Assembly: GCF_026745355.1 (NCBI RefSeq)
Contig: NC_079204.1
Location: forward strand, 3,467,103 to 3,531,102
Length of the DNA stretch: 64,000 bases
Direction: 5' to 3'
DNA from: Beta vulgaris subsp. vulgaris
Taxonomy: Eukaryota > Streptophyta > Magnoliopsida > Caryophyllales > Amaranthaceae
A model generated the notes under the pieces. It was not told where the DNA came from. It did not search any database and saw only the letters and a program-made list of their open reading frames with translations. Positions 33,801 to 45,607 of this stretch are shown piece by piece. A program made the position numbers and the translations under genes. Numbering within the stretch: the stretch's first letter is position 1; the number at the start of each line of letters is the position of its first letter.

Positions 33801-36800
33801 TTGATTGAGAGGGTTCAAATCCAAACGCAATGCCTCTTGGAACTGCAAAGAAATCTGCTGTAAGCTATGCTGAGCTTCGGAACCAACAAAATAGCTCTTC
33901 TCTGTAGACTCAGGGTTCTACAACGTTATGAGAAATGAAAATGGTGTGATAAGAAAGAGAATAGGTAATTTAACTCCTTTGATTCATGAAATATCACAAA
34001 GATATACCTGTGCCACCTCGTTAGATGATAATTGGTAATTAGGATCAATTCCTTGGCTTATTTGAGTATTTAGATAATCCGGATGCAGATTTCGTCCATT
34101 GACAGAGTGCTCATAGCTATAACTTGAATCTGACCTTGACGGTTTGTCTTCAGCCTGGGACAGTGAATATTGGTTCTGAGAGGGCATAGAAGGGTCTTCC
34201 GATACAACCTAGAAAGGATAATAGAGATCAGCAATATGGTAATTTTACCACACTATTGTGCTATACAATATAAGCATATACCTGTTGGTTCTGCCACTGT
34301 TGGAGAGAAGCCATTGCCGGTACTGATTGAAAATGCCCAACATGGGACTGAGGAACTTGTGATGCTACAGGGTGGTTAGCTCCTTGTTGATGCAGGATAT
34401 ATGGATGCACTGCAGTCAACTGTCCAGGTGGAAGATATGAGGGCATCCCCAAAATGGATGGAGAAGCGAGAGGAAGACTAGGAGCATGGTTGGTCTACAA
34501 CAACAGCAGGAAGTTGCAGTTAATGAAAAAAGATACTTATGATACTTATATTACTCATCAAACAAATCTAACATCCTTGTTCATGAATAAATAAGCATTT
34601 CCAGAAAATGCATTCAATGCATGTCATCCAAGAACACAAGTATATCAGAAGCGCCTTCAATTCCGAACCCTAGAACTTGCAAACGCAACGCCATGAAAAG
34701 GCCATGCAATTCAAAGCCAATATGACAGTTGTAAAGAACAGCACAGGACTGCTTAACAGTTCCATAATAAACAAATTAAGTACTCCCACCTCCCCGCGAA
34801 AAATTCCCCAATTTCCATTTTAGTTTGGCCCATCCCATAAATCACAATGAGAGACCACCACAACAACTTTCTCTTTCATCACCTCTACCCAACCAAAACT
34901 TGAAAAACTAAAATTACCCCAATGGAGCAACATTAGAGGGGATGAAGGGGTACCATCTTTAGTCTATCACCTTTTAGCCACTCCTTATATCCTGTCATCC
35001 TTGCAGAGACAAACTTTAGCATCATTATAGTCAAACCAGACAAAATCACTTGTACATCACTGGCAGCAACTACATTATACTTCCACCGTCCCAAAATATA
35101 GTTCTCATTTCCCTTTTTTCACAATAATTTATGCAAGTAGAATCTAAAAAGGATAGTAAAGATTTTTTTATTATTTAAATAAATGTTGTATGGGAAAAGA
35201 TGATTTTAGAAGAAAGAATGGAGAATAATTGGTGAAAGAGTAATTGTAACATTTTGGTTGAATAAACAAAGGAAAAAACAAAATTCAAGAAGCAAATAAA
35301 TGATGGGACACGGTTTTTCTAGACAAATTACGGAAAAATGTGGAACTAAATATGAAAATGAGATCTATATTTTGGGACACCCAAAATGAAAATGGGAACT
35401 ATATTTTGGACGGAGAGAGTAGTTATTATAATTTTATGACCATCACAATCCAAGTAAAATCCCGTAAAAAGCTCCAGACTTCACCCCAAAATTTAACGCA
35501 CCCCCCTCTTGGAATCAGTACCCAAGACAATAAATTTTATTAAACCATGCTAGCTGACAATATAATTCACATCAACACTATGCTTCCACACACGATGTGT
35601 CATTAACTCAAAAACTCGTTAGTGATTGTTACTCATCCTAGCAGACCCTCTCTGTGCTAAAACCACCCCATTAAATATTGTGACTTCGAACCTAAATCCA
35701 GAAAAGACCTATCCCTTGTCATTCAGTAATCACTTGTCATAGCATCAATATCTAGCTAACATAAGTAATAGCAAACTTTGATAACAAGTTCTGCTGACTA
35801 ACAATTAGACAGAAACTTCCAGCTTTTCAAGAATATGGAGCAAAGAGACAGTTCTGATTGGTTCACAGAAGAGAATTTCAAAATTTTATACCGCATGTTA
35901 CATTAGTGAAAATCACAGACTTCTCAAATGACATAATTCAGATCACCAGATACAAAACCTTAAATGAACATGTTTTCAAAATACAAGTCAAAAGATAAAT
36001 TGATATAGCATTCGCATTTTTTTCTTGTAATCCCTCTATTATACATTAATTGCTACAGTTGCAATTCACACTTGCCAATGAAATATTTTGAAATTTGAAC
36101 TTTGATATCCTTGCCCGTCCGTAAGTAGAAGTTACAAAAATTGGATCTTATGAAGTTATATGACGAGATATATCTAACAAGATCCTACATAACTATACTT
36201 TTTGTAAAGTATTAATCACAAGTGAATTTTAAAGTGAAGTATGCAAATAGCACAAAACTCAAAAGTCTTGCAATTAATAAAGGAGTATGTTATATTGCTG
36301 CTTATTTATTTCTACTGCATGCAGTGGGCATAGAACATTCAACTCTTCAGCTTTCAGCGCCCAAAGGCATTTTGCAGTATGCACTTTCTCCTTTTATTCT
36401 TGGGGGATCAAGATATGCGGCAATAAGTAGCATTCACATGAGGAATTCATTTACTCAGGATTCACATTCATACTTGGTCTGGACATAATTTCCATACTAA
36501 AGTAATGTGATGCAACAGCTGAAGAAACCAAATTTAATTACCTATAAGAGACGTGGCAACAAAGGGGTAAAACAGTAATTCTGGGGGGAAAGAAATGAGG
36601 TGGCTGTGAGTGGTCACTACAGACAAGAAGTTTGTTATTTTGGCTGAGGTGTACAGAGAGAATGATGAGAATAAAAGGGGAGTGGAGGCTGGGTATTGGG
36701 CAGCTATTGATTGAGTGAAGTCTGGGAAATTGGGAGAGAGTGGGCCTCTCGAAAAGCTCACACCATTGTAGACGTTTTCCTATCAATCTTAATACCACCT

Positions 36801-39800
36801 TACTCTCACTATTCTGTGCTCTGCTTTACTTTTTCATTGTTGATTCTCTGGTATTATCTGCTTGTTGTGGTTTGTTACTTGGGTATTACTTGAGATTGCA
36901 GGTGGAGGTGAACTTAATTCATCACAAGTAACATCATAAAGAGACATCACAGGGAACTTCAGGACCAGATCAACTGACAACACAATTAAGTTTGTTAACA
37001 TTCTGGTTAATTTCCTCAAAAAAAAATATGGTTACAAATACATACAATTCAAGCCATCTGAACTCCATTCCCCTGAATCAACTAAATTTTATTCAAAACC
37101 CCTTCTCGCGACAAAAATAGGTCATTGTTCACATCATGCAGCCAAAATTCATGTTCCCACCAGAAAGAAACTGTATTCAATAGTTCAGTAAACCTCCGAA
37201 GTATCAAAATTCAAAAGAACAAACATCACCTACTGTGTCTAACCAATTTAGTTGCAACATTTGCTTTTTCATGGCCTCCCCGACAGATTTTTGACCATTA
37301 GTATCTTTAATTATGTACAAGTAAAAATATAAGAAATTGATATCATAAAAAAAAAACATTGAAACTAATCTATAATTAAATTTTCTTAACTTATATTGAC
37401 CATAAAAAATCAGACGTTACAACTAATTTGGGACGGAGGAAGCAATTAGCAATTGAGAATGGTTGTTAAAGGTTGGTGACAGTCCCAACTCCCAAGCCCC
37501 CAATGCTTTCTTGCCACACTTATTTGTCTTGTCTTGCATGCTTCTCACCATAGCACACCCTACCCCTCCCATTACATAACTAACTACTACTTCAGGTAGA
37601 TTGTTGCTTGCCTTACTCCAGATCTTCTTCGCGGGGGTAAGGGATGAAGTGCCTACAGTGTCGGGAAGAGGGAGACTTCAATCGATTATCCTCAAACAAA
37701 CTCAGGCTAGCATCAGTTCAGTAAGGATTTCTTTTCACTCGAATCACAGTTGGCTCACAGCAAACCGCTTTCTAAGTTTATGGGTGATTTTCTTGGAACT
37801 TCATGAGTCTGAATACAATATAAAGTACTGCTTAGAAGTGGGCCACCATGTACTGATTAATGCACTAGTAAAATAAGCGATAAGGTAGTACAGATACTTA
37901 TATTCAGACTTAACATATCTTCACCATTCACCAAACCATGGAACATCAGACTTACTGGCTAGCTTAAAGCCTCACATTGTTTACAGCAATTACCAATTGA
38001 AAGGCAAACACGTAACTATGCTAGGGAATCCAAATGACTCTACCTTTAAGGGTGAAGGGAGGTAGATAATATCAGCTATAAGTCGCTTCAGCAAATTTTA
38101 TTACAATCAAGAACTAAAGCTGACTGGATAAAGAGCTTAACCTGTGTAGATGTACTGCCTGAAGAAACAAATGATTGAGAATTTTCTGCATTCCCATTAG
38201 CAAAACTTCCAGAACTATTCATTGCACCATGTTCATTCACTTCAACACGATGACCATTGTTTGAACCAATATGAGAGCTATCACTTGAAGTATTCTGTGT
38301 TTCGGTACTATAAGTTCCACTATTTCCTCTTACACTAGCCAACTCAAGCTGAAGCTGCTGAATCACCCTCTCCATCTCTGCGAACTAATAGTTTGAATAC
38401 TTTCAGGTGAGGTGACAATTTAGAAACACAGGAAGAATACATTGCAAACAAATTCATGATAGAAGTCTATGTACGCAACCTGTCTTGAAGAACTCAACCA
38501 GAGCTGGTTATACAGGTCTGTGCGTTCCCGTAGCTCAGCTTGCAGAGTACTTGATTGCAAAACATCTATTTCTTGCACTCTTGCCATCCAAGCCTGTGCA
38601 TCCCGTACCTGTTCATCCTTGTAGTGAATTGTCTCTTGAGCTACTCTATGCTGTCAAGGTAGAATATAAACCACTCAGCAGGAAGCATGACATCAACAAC
38701 CCCCTTTATTATAGACATTTTTACATATGGGTATCATGTTCCACCCAATCCCCTCCCTCCCGATAAATAAATAAAAAAAAAAAATCTTAAGGAATTGGTG
38801 AAACAATATTGCTGGGATCACTTAATGTGTTTGGATAACAATCATGGAGGGAAAAACAAGGAGGTGAAGGTGGAGGAAGGAGGGTGGAAAAAAGAGTAAG
38901 CTTACAGTCTTCCTTCCAAATTTTTCCAACAGGATTCGGTTACTAAGGAAAGAAGGAAAGCTTATCTTTCCCAATCTCTTTCCTTCCTTCCCTCCAAGTT
39001 CCTCATATCCAAACACTATTAATGACGAAGAAGAAACCCACTTATCTATAGACATAACAAAGCAAACAATTGAAAATTGCAGCAGACCTGCTCTTGCAAC
39101 TCCAGCATCTGTCTCTCTTTATCTTGAATATGTTCCTGAAGCTCATGAATCTGTTTTCTGTGATGGGCTCTCTCAGCTTCAATGTTATCACGCTCCCTTC
39201 TGTACAAAGGAGGAAATATAACCATTTCACAATATTAATTGAAAAGAAAATTTTCTGATATAGAGAAAAGGCTATGTTAGCCCCCTCAAGGAAAACCAAC
39301 CTAAACCAAACACTGAGGGAGGAACAAATAATTTGCAATGACATCAAGTAGTTAAAAAGCGAGAGAAGAGACGATAAGACAATAATGAATGCACCATGCA
39401 AGAGATACAAAAGACTATTCACTAGAAACATCACAAGTGAGCAGAGTTGAAGACCATCAAGACTCACCGGAAGTTTGCTAATTCTTGGTTTTGCTCCCGC
39501 AGAAGATCTTCCTTAGCCCAAGCCTATCAAAAAGATAATTTAATAACAAAAACTCTACTCAACATGAGTAACATCAATACACTAGGTGTTCATTTTCTAA
39601 TGAAACTAACCGCTTCATTATCCAATCTCACAGCATGTAACTCTCGTTCTTTCTCCTCTATCTTTCTCTCAAGCTCGTGTATTAGTTGGTCCTTTTCGTG
39701 AAGTTGATCCTGAAGACCAAACAAACCCAATGTAACATAACACTACAAAAAAAAATATACAAAAGTAACAGTCAAAAGCCCATATCTAAACTATGACCTG

Positions 39801-40440
39801 AAGCCTCGCCACAACATTCGCTTGTTCTTTGAATCGTGCATCAAAGCTATTCTGCAAATCAAGAATCTCAGACTTGGCAATTAACTGAGCCCGAAGCTCA
39901 ACCTCCATTTGCTGCATCTCTTCTCTCTGCCCAGCCAAACTATGAATTCTTTGCTGCAAAATCCCATCTTCCATACTCATAATCCCATCCATTTGTATCG
40001 CACAATAGTCTACCCCATCAATTGGCTCTTGTCCCTGCTGTACCTTAAACCAGAAAAAAGGAACCCACACTAAATCACTTGTTCACTATATATCTCAACT
40101 CAGTACCAAAAATTCCAGTACAACAACTACATAAATTACCTCATATATAGTCCTTTCATCAGATTGTCCTAATTTCGACCTTTCTAAGTCCTATACACGA
40201 AGCAAATGAGCCAGATCATAATCAAAAAACCCTAACTTCTATCAAAAAACCCTAATTTCAAATTAATTTCACACAAATACAAAGAATTAAGCAACAAACA
40301 TGAAAAGACAAGAAAAAACCAACGTAAAATACCTCAGTTCCAGCGTTTCTAACAGAATGTTCCGAAACGGCTCGCCATTGCTTACGAGACGGCGACTGAG
40401 ACAACGAAACGCTACGTCCAGCAGCGGCCGCAGCCTCCAT
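30823..40440 (-). CDS. Conserved plant coiled-coil protein with C-terminal globular domain (at least 14 coding exons)
   Basis: Coding exons in order: 40333-40440, 40140-40190, 39798-40043, 39611-39709, 39468-39523, 39088-39199, 38480-38650, 38142-38384, 34282-34494, 34008-34208, 33786-33917, optional 33089-33139, 31717-32022, 31522-31620, 30965-31440, 30823-30856. All joins keep frame, giving 848 residues, or 865 with the optional exon. The start MEAAAAAGRSVSLSQSPSRK is conserved in plant relatives. Residues about 70-290 are a long coiled coil (for example EKDQLIHELERKIEEKERE). A Ser/Asn/Gln-rich middle follows. The C-terminal domain has RTIPAGGKIRISSTLPNRLG, LHWHDYKKSYGKLDDFV and EGDYIQLREGAQ, then an Ala-rich helix. 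The domain pattern recalls a LOTUS or winged-helix fold (my inference). I recognise the family but know no function; I believe the domain is catalogued as a DUF. AAACCCTAG telo-box motifs lie in the 5' leader (about 40470-40515). Confidence 0.88.
32314..32574. mobile_element. Stowaway-like MITE in intron
   Basis: The left end TACTTCCTCCTTTCAAAATACTTGACAC faces GTGTGTCAAGTATTTATTAAACAGAGGAAATA on the right, an inverted repeat of about 28 bp with several mismatches. It lies in the intron before the exon at 31717-32022 of the coiled-coil gene. Confidence 0.7.
35078..35421. mobile_element. Stowaway-like MITE in intron
   Basis: The left end TACTTCCACCGTCCCAAAATATAGTTC is mirrored by GGAACTATATTTTGGACGGAGAGAGTA on the right. 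A second internal copy of ATATTTTGGGACACCCAAAATG (about 35369) suggests a partial duplication near the right end. Confidence 0.75.
36028..36287. mobile_element. Stowaway-like MITE in intron
   Basis: The left end TAATCCCTCTATTATACATTAATTGC faces GCAATTAATAAAGGAGTA on the right; the match is partial and TA borders are present. The interior shares ACGAGATATATCTAACAAGATCCTACATAACTATA wording (36162-36200) with the other Stowaway copies in this window. Confidence 0.6.
38827..39016. mobile_element. Short MITE with GTGTTTGGATA ends
   Basis: Terminal inverted repeats GTGTTTGGATA and TATCCAAACAC enclose about 190 bp rich in AAGGAGGG/CCTTCC blocks. TTAAT lies beside both ends, one base off on the right, so the duplication is uncertain. 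It sits in the intron between the exons at 39088-39199 and 38480-38650. Confidence 0.6.
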
Positions 40441-42650
40441 TGTTAGGGCAAAATAAGAAGAAAAAATTTAAAACCCTAGAATTTGGATTTTCTTCAGATA
40501 ATGCGGAAAACCCTAGAAATCAGGGACATCGATGGAGGAGAGAGAATCGATAATGCAGGTTGTAGAAGTTATGAGAAATCGGAGAAGAGTGTGAGACGAT
40601 GACTGAGAAAGATGAGAGAGAAAAGAGGAGAGAGAAAGAGAGTGATAAAAATGAAGAAACTGTGAGGTTTTTTTTTTTTTTTTTTTTGCAATTGAAGGGT
40701 TTTAACTTTTAAAGGAAGATCGTTGACGACAAAGTACTACTACTACCAGAGAAAGAGAAGAGAAAGAGAGAGAATTGTGAAATCTGAAATTTGGGTGAGA
40801 AAATTCGCAAATTTGTTGATGCACTCGAGACCACAGTGTGAACTGTGATCTTGGATTGAAACGCACGGATGAACAAACAAAACGCACTGACTTTAAATAA
40901 TTATCAAAAAAAAAAAAATGGCATAAATCATTGAAATTGTGCAGAAATTGCGGCTAACTCCACCATTATCTCTATAATTAGTTTTTTAAAAAATAAATAA
41001 ATATTACAATATTATCTTTTAGTTTTTATTTTTGGTAAATATTATTTTCTATTATTTTGATTAAACTCGCATGATTTAACTTTCAAAAAAAATTTAAACA
41101 AGAAACTGATTTAATAAGAAAAATAACGTATGTTTTGTGAAAAAAAAAATTAAAAAAATTAATCTCTATAAATCAAATAATATAAACTGATTTTTTTTAA
41201 AAAATAATAAAATCCTATTATACAAGAAGTCAAACATATAAACTTTAGTATGTTCCTTATAAATTACTATCATATTATATTTCCATTGTCATATGTTCTT
41301 TTTTACATGTTCTTTGATTTTGAATTACATGTTCTTTTACATTTGGAGATAGTACATGTTCTTTGATTTTGAATTACATGTTCTTTTTACCTAAAAAGTA
41401 TGTTCTTTCAATTTAAATTATATGTTCTTTTTACCTGAAAAGTATGTTCTTTCAATTTAAATTATATAGTATGTTCTTTTTAACTAAAAAGTATGTTCTT
41501 TCAATCTAAATTATATGTTCTTTTTACCTAAAAAGTATGTTCTTTAAATTATATGAAATTTTTTTTGGAGAATGAGTTAATCCAGTAGTACTTCGTAAAT
41601 TTAGTGTGAATAATAAGTCAAACTAAAATAGAATATATCAATGTTGGCAAAAATGAAAACTAATAAATAATGGTAGTTTTTTTTTTTGTTAAAAGAAAAA
41701 TAAAGTTTACAGGATCATTCCACAAATCTTGCGTGGTTAGTTATCAGTGCAAATTAACCATTTTCTTTTTCTTTTTTTTATTTTTCTTTCTCCTTTTCCT
41801 ATAAATTCCACGCCATCTAGCGCAATTTTTGGGAAATTTTTATCATTTTGTTTTTTTTAAAAAAATATTTCCTTTTCTGTTCTTTTTTTTAATTTATTTC
41901 TCTTCTTTCAAATTGCGTTTCATATTTAAGATAATGCGTTTTAGAGCAGGACCACATAGAGGAAGGTGGTCTCTAGTCCACCATCCACGCTTTGGAGAAA
42001 ATTGGATAGTGAAGAGACTCCCGCCATTTATAGGGTGAAAAGTCCTTGGCTTTGGTATACTACTCCATAAGCTCACGTTTCTTTTGGTGGCGCGTGAAAA
42101 GACATCCCGATTTGTTACCTTTTATGTGGTGCGTCTCCGACTCTCCGTGGTTGTCGAAAATCTATGATAATCGGTTAGAAAAAACTTAACCTACTATACA
42201 GAATAGATTTTGATGTATCTTAACACGACAACATGATATGGACCGGATATGAAAAAAAGTAGGTTAGTGTTGACATATCTTACATGATTGAATAAACGGT
42301 TAATGCGACACGACATGTTTAATAAATGAGTTGGGTTAGTGTCAAGGGTTTATCAACCCATCTATATATGACACTAACACGAACATGACCTTATGTCAGC
42401 TCTAGTCTAAGCTAAATGTTTGGATCTAAAGCTGGATTAAACATCTTTTGTGATTTTGTTATTGAGTAAGGACAAAACTTAAATCACTTTATTGCACTAT
42501 AACAAGAAGTAAATCGAATGCGATTTCCAAAATGATATGGGAATACATTAAACACATTTATCATGAATTTTTTAATGAACAATTTATTAAGAATTTATTG
42601 AACATTTTTTGAAACATTTGGAAATCTTTATAGGAGAAAACTAGTTATTG
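40441..42650. other. Promoter side of the coiled-coil gene and gene-free DNA
   Basis: 40441 to about 40800 should be the 5' leader and promoter of the minus-strand coiled-coil gene; it carries GAGAGA tracts and a T-run at 40662-40687. Beyond that I see only the tandem array at 41288-41550 and AT-rich DNA with no gene. Confidence 0.45.
41288..41550. repeat. Degenerate minisatellite built on ATGTTCTTT
   Basis: The 9-mer ATGTTCTTT recurs at least ten times. In the right half it forms a composite unit of about 46 bp: ATGTTCTTTCAATTTAAATT, ATATGTTCTTTTTACC, then TAAAAAGT. In the left half the unit is ACATGTTCTTTGATTTTGAATT. Copies vary in spacing, as expected from slippage and unequal exchange. 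No gene overlaps it. Confidence 0.85.
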
Positions 42651-42836
42651 TCCCGCGCGATACGCCCATACGCCTCAAATTATTAGATGTGCATTTGAAG
42701 TCTTCAAAAATAAAAATATTATCTTGTCTTTAATTTTTTTTTCTCCCACAAAGACCATCATGAGTATTGTAGTGTAGTTGGTTAATACATTAGCTTATCA
42801 AATGAGAGGTCATGGTTATGATAGATGTGTTTCTAA
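42651..42836 (-). mobile_element. Helitron 3' end (partial)
   Basis: The plus strand reads A-CTAGTTATTGTCCCGCGCGATACGCC, the complement of a Helitron terminus ending CTAG with a GC-rich near-hairpin just inside. A tRNA-like stretch (TGTAGTTGGTTAATACATTAGC, then AGGTCATGGTTATGATAG) follows at about 42772-42822, as in the two short Helitrons. I could not find the matching TC start, so the right border is set arbitrarily at the next MITE. Confidence 0.45.
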
Positions 42837-43163
42837 GAGCAGCTTCACCGATTGCTTTGAGGTCCTAGCTTGCAATTTTCCAAAAGTTAGAGCTAGTAGC
42901 TTTATTGTTGGAGAGAAAGCAAGTTTGTTGCTCTGTAAAGCCAAGTAGCCCCACAAAGCTACTTGCTTTGTCAATTTTTTGTGGGTCTCACTTTCACCTT
43001 TCTCTTTAATTGTTGATATGGTGATGACATGTGGAACTTATAAAGACTACAAGTGGTTGTAGTTTTCCAATGGGAGAGGTTGTAGCTTGGGAATGTTGTA
43101 GTTTGAAAATCTGATGTGGCACACAAAGCTACAAGTAATTGTAGCTTACCATTGTGGGTGCTC
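42837..43163. mobile_element. PIF/Harbinger-like MITE with GAGCA ends
   Basis: It begins GAGCAGCTTCACCGATTGC and ends with the complement of GAGCACCCACAATGG, flanked by TAA on both sides (42834-42836, 43164-43166). Ends of the GAGCA...CCAATGG type with TWA duplication are frequent in plant Tourist-like elements. The interior has repeated TTGTAGCTT and AAGCTACAAG motifs in both orientations. Confidence 0.75.
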
Positions 43164-43166
43164 TAA

Positions 43167-45344
43167 CGTTCTTTATGGGCTCCTTTTAGCTCATTTTAAT
43201 CCCTTTTCTCCCTTTTATTCCCTCTTTCTTCTCCCTTTCTCGTTCTATTGCATTCATCTGATCAATTTTTATCATTGTGACATTTTGCTAGATTTTCAGT
43301 CCTTTTTTTTATCGAATTTCTATTACATTTGCTTTCACCTTGTTTTGTCATGTTCATAATATAGGTGGAACTACCTAAGATGGCTACGAGTTTTAGAGTC
43401 ACCAAAGAAACAAATGAAAATATAGTTCTAGTACATTTGCTTTCACCCTGTTTTGCCATTTGCGCTTACACCATTCCTCATGCCAACTCGCACAAAGGAG
43501 CACATTGCACAATCAAATCTTGTACACAGAACTTCAGGTGGATATGATTTAAAACCAAAAATTGGATTAAGGTAATTTCGATTGGAGGTGAAAGCTTGTT
43601 TCTATAACTTTCCAACGACTGGTCATAATATTGAATTAGATCTAAAACGAAAGAGTTGTGCGCATTTTAAGTTAAAATATCTGGCCAGAGCATAATAGTT
43701 GGTGCGCCCGCACCAGCTAATGAGGTGCGCCCACACCTTTCGACAGATTGTTGCACTTCAAGATCAGTGTGTTTGGTACTCCCGCACCATTTATGTTGCG
43801 TCAAAAATTGTCAAGCCTCATGCCAAATTATAAACAGTAATGATGTTTTATTTTTAAAAGAGGCTTTGTTTAATTTATAGACTAAAGAGGATATTAGGGT
43901 TCTTATTAGAGAGAAAACGACTTTGTTTATCCTTAGATTTGAGATTCATGGATTAAAGTTGTTGATTTTCTACTCTTTAAAGGTAACTTTCATTCAAATT
44001 AATTTTAAAAATTTTCAGTTTTTATTCTCTCTTTTCATTGTTATTCTTTGTTCTTCCATATTATTAAGTTTCATATATTGTAGTTTCTTAATTGCTTATT
44101 TTTATTAGAATTATTATCCCTTAATCATGTTTGTTCCTGGATTGGTTATAAATTACATGTTTTATTGCTTAGAATCCATGATTAGTGAGTAGTCTCATAT
44201 TTAGGATTAGTGTGAAGGTATGAATTATGGTTTTAATGTATTCTTAATGTGAGTGTGATTATTATCTAAAGATGATTATGCATTGATCATGGTGTTTTGA
44301 AGCCTTAGGATAGATCTTGATCACATTTATGCTTTTGTATTTTGGTTTCAAATGTTCTTAATGAAATTTTGAACTCTTTTATCATCCCCATTGATCAACC
44401 TAATTTTTAGGCCAAGATATTGGGTAGAAATAAATTAAGGGGATCCTTTATTAGGGGATTTTCTAATTCCTTGATTTCTTAATCAATTGACTAATAAAGA
44501 CCATTCGAGAGAGAATGTAGTTGATTGATTAAGCGATTATTTTTTAGGGTCATTCGAGAAAGGACTCGAGTATTTTAGAGGAAAACTAAACCTTTTGTAA
44601 GCATCGCCTTTGGATCACAAGTGCATTAACAATCTTTGTCCACTCTTATTCGTATTAGTAACCTTAGCTTAATTCTAGTGTCTTCCTTAATGTTATTTTC
44701 ATCTCATGTTATTTGCTAGTCCTTCGATAGTAGCTAGTTGTAGTTGTTACCAAATCATTTAAAACCCTAAAGAAAACCCCTCAATTAGGTAATTTAAACT
44801 TGATAGAATTTAATTAACCCCTTTTACCATGTAGATCAACCCTTGACTTGCCTTTACTACGTTGTTAGTAATTGCTTGTTAGGTTTTGTAAATATTATTT
44901 GAAAAAGCAATTTTTGGTGCCTTAATGACACACTAAAAACCTCTTATGAGGTTCAACTATTAAAACACACATTTCTATTGTTTGATGTGTCATTTGATTG
45001 TGTGGATGAGTGTATAGTACATGTGGCAGCATGATATTTGTCTTACTTGGGTTTTAGATATATATAGATTTCCCACTAGCTGGCGCAATAACATACTAGT
45101 GGCCATGTTCATATAATCTAGGCGCATTTGTATCGTAATGAAATCAACGACTTTTACTTCCACTAAGTCTGTGACGATGTATGTGAAAAGTTCCGTACTA
45201 CATGAAACTTGTATACTTCGCAACTGAAAATATTGGAGCACTACCCTTGGAAGAGAGGTGTTCATGAGCCTAGTTGGGATTTTTGCCTAAATTTTTGGAT
45301 TGTTTGAGGCCAAGGTATCAGGTGAGCTCGTTTTAGGGATTAAA
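43167..45344. other. Possible decayed LTR-retrotransposon DNA
   Basis: No intact gene. Segments such as CTATAACTTTCCAACGACTG (43600) and GTGCGCCCGCACC (43702) resemble untranslated parts of Gypsy/Athila-type elements, and related wording occurs at about 56590-56720. I could not find paired LTRs or any polyprotein motif, so this is only a suggestion. Confidence 0.3.
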
Positions 45345-45607
45345 CTAGTTATTAGTCCCGGTTTATGCCCGGGTAAAAAAATAATTTCATTTATTAATAT
45401 AATACTTTATGATAATAACACTAAATACAACTTAGCGTAGTGGTGAAAACTTTAGTATATGTACTTGAGGTCTCGAGATCAAACCCTATTCTAGCCAATT
45501 TCTAAATATTTTAATCGACATAGATTACATGAACTAAAACTTCATATAGAGAGCGCCACATGGCATAGTTTCTTATTTATCCACGCCTTTTAATATATTT
45601 GTATAGA
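45345..45607 (-). mobile_element. Short non-autonomous Helitron, copy 2
   Basis: Read on the minus strand it begins TCTATACAAATATATTAAAA, ends CTAG and lies between A and T. It has the same subterminal hairpin type (CCCGGGCATAAACCGGG) and the same tRNA-like middle as the copy at 3773-4040, with about 90% similarity by eye. Confidence 0.8.

Larger units (their letters stand above)
34495..38141 (-). other. 3.6-kb intron of the coiled-coil gene carrying several MITEs
   Basis: The intron between the exons at 38142-38384 and 34282-34494 is much the longest in the gene. It holds Stowaway-like copies at about 35078-35421 and 36028-36287 and one isolated right end at about 37425-37443 (GGGACGGAGGAAG). 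The rest has no recognisable coding sequence; its short frames show no family resemblance. Confidence 0.75.

Noticed and set aside
36222..36488. 88-codon plus-strand frame in the coiled-coil gene intron
   Set aside because: It begins inside a Stowaway-like element and has no family resemblance.
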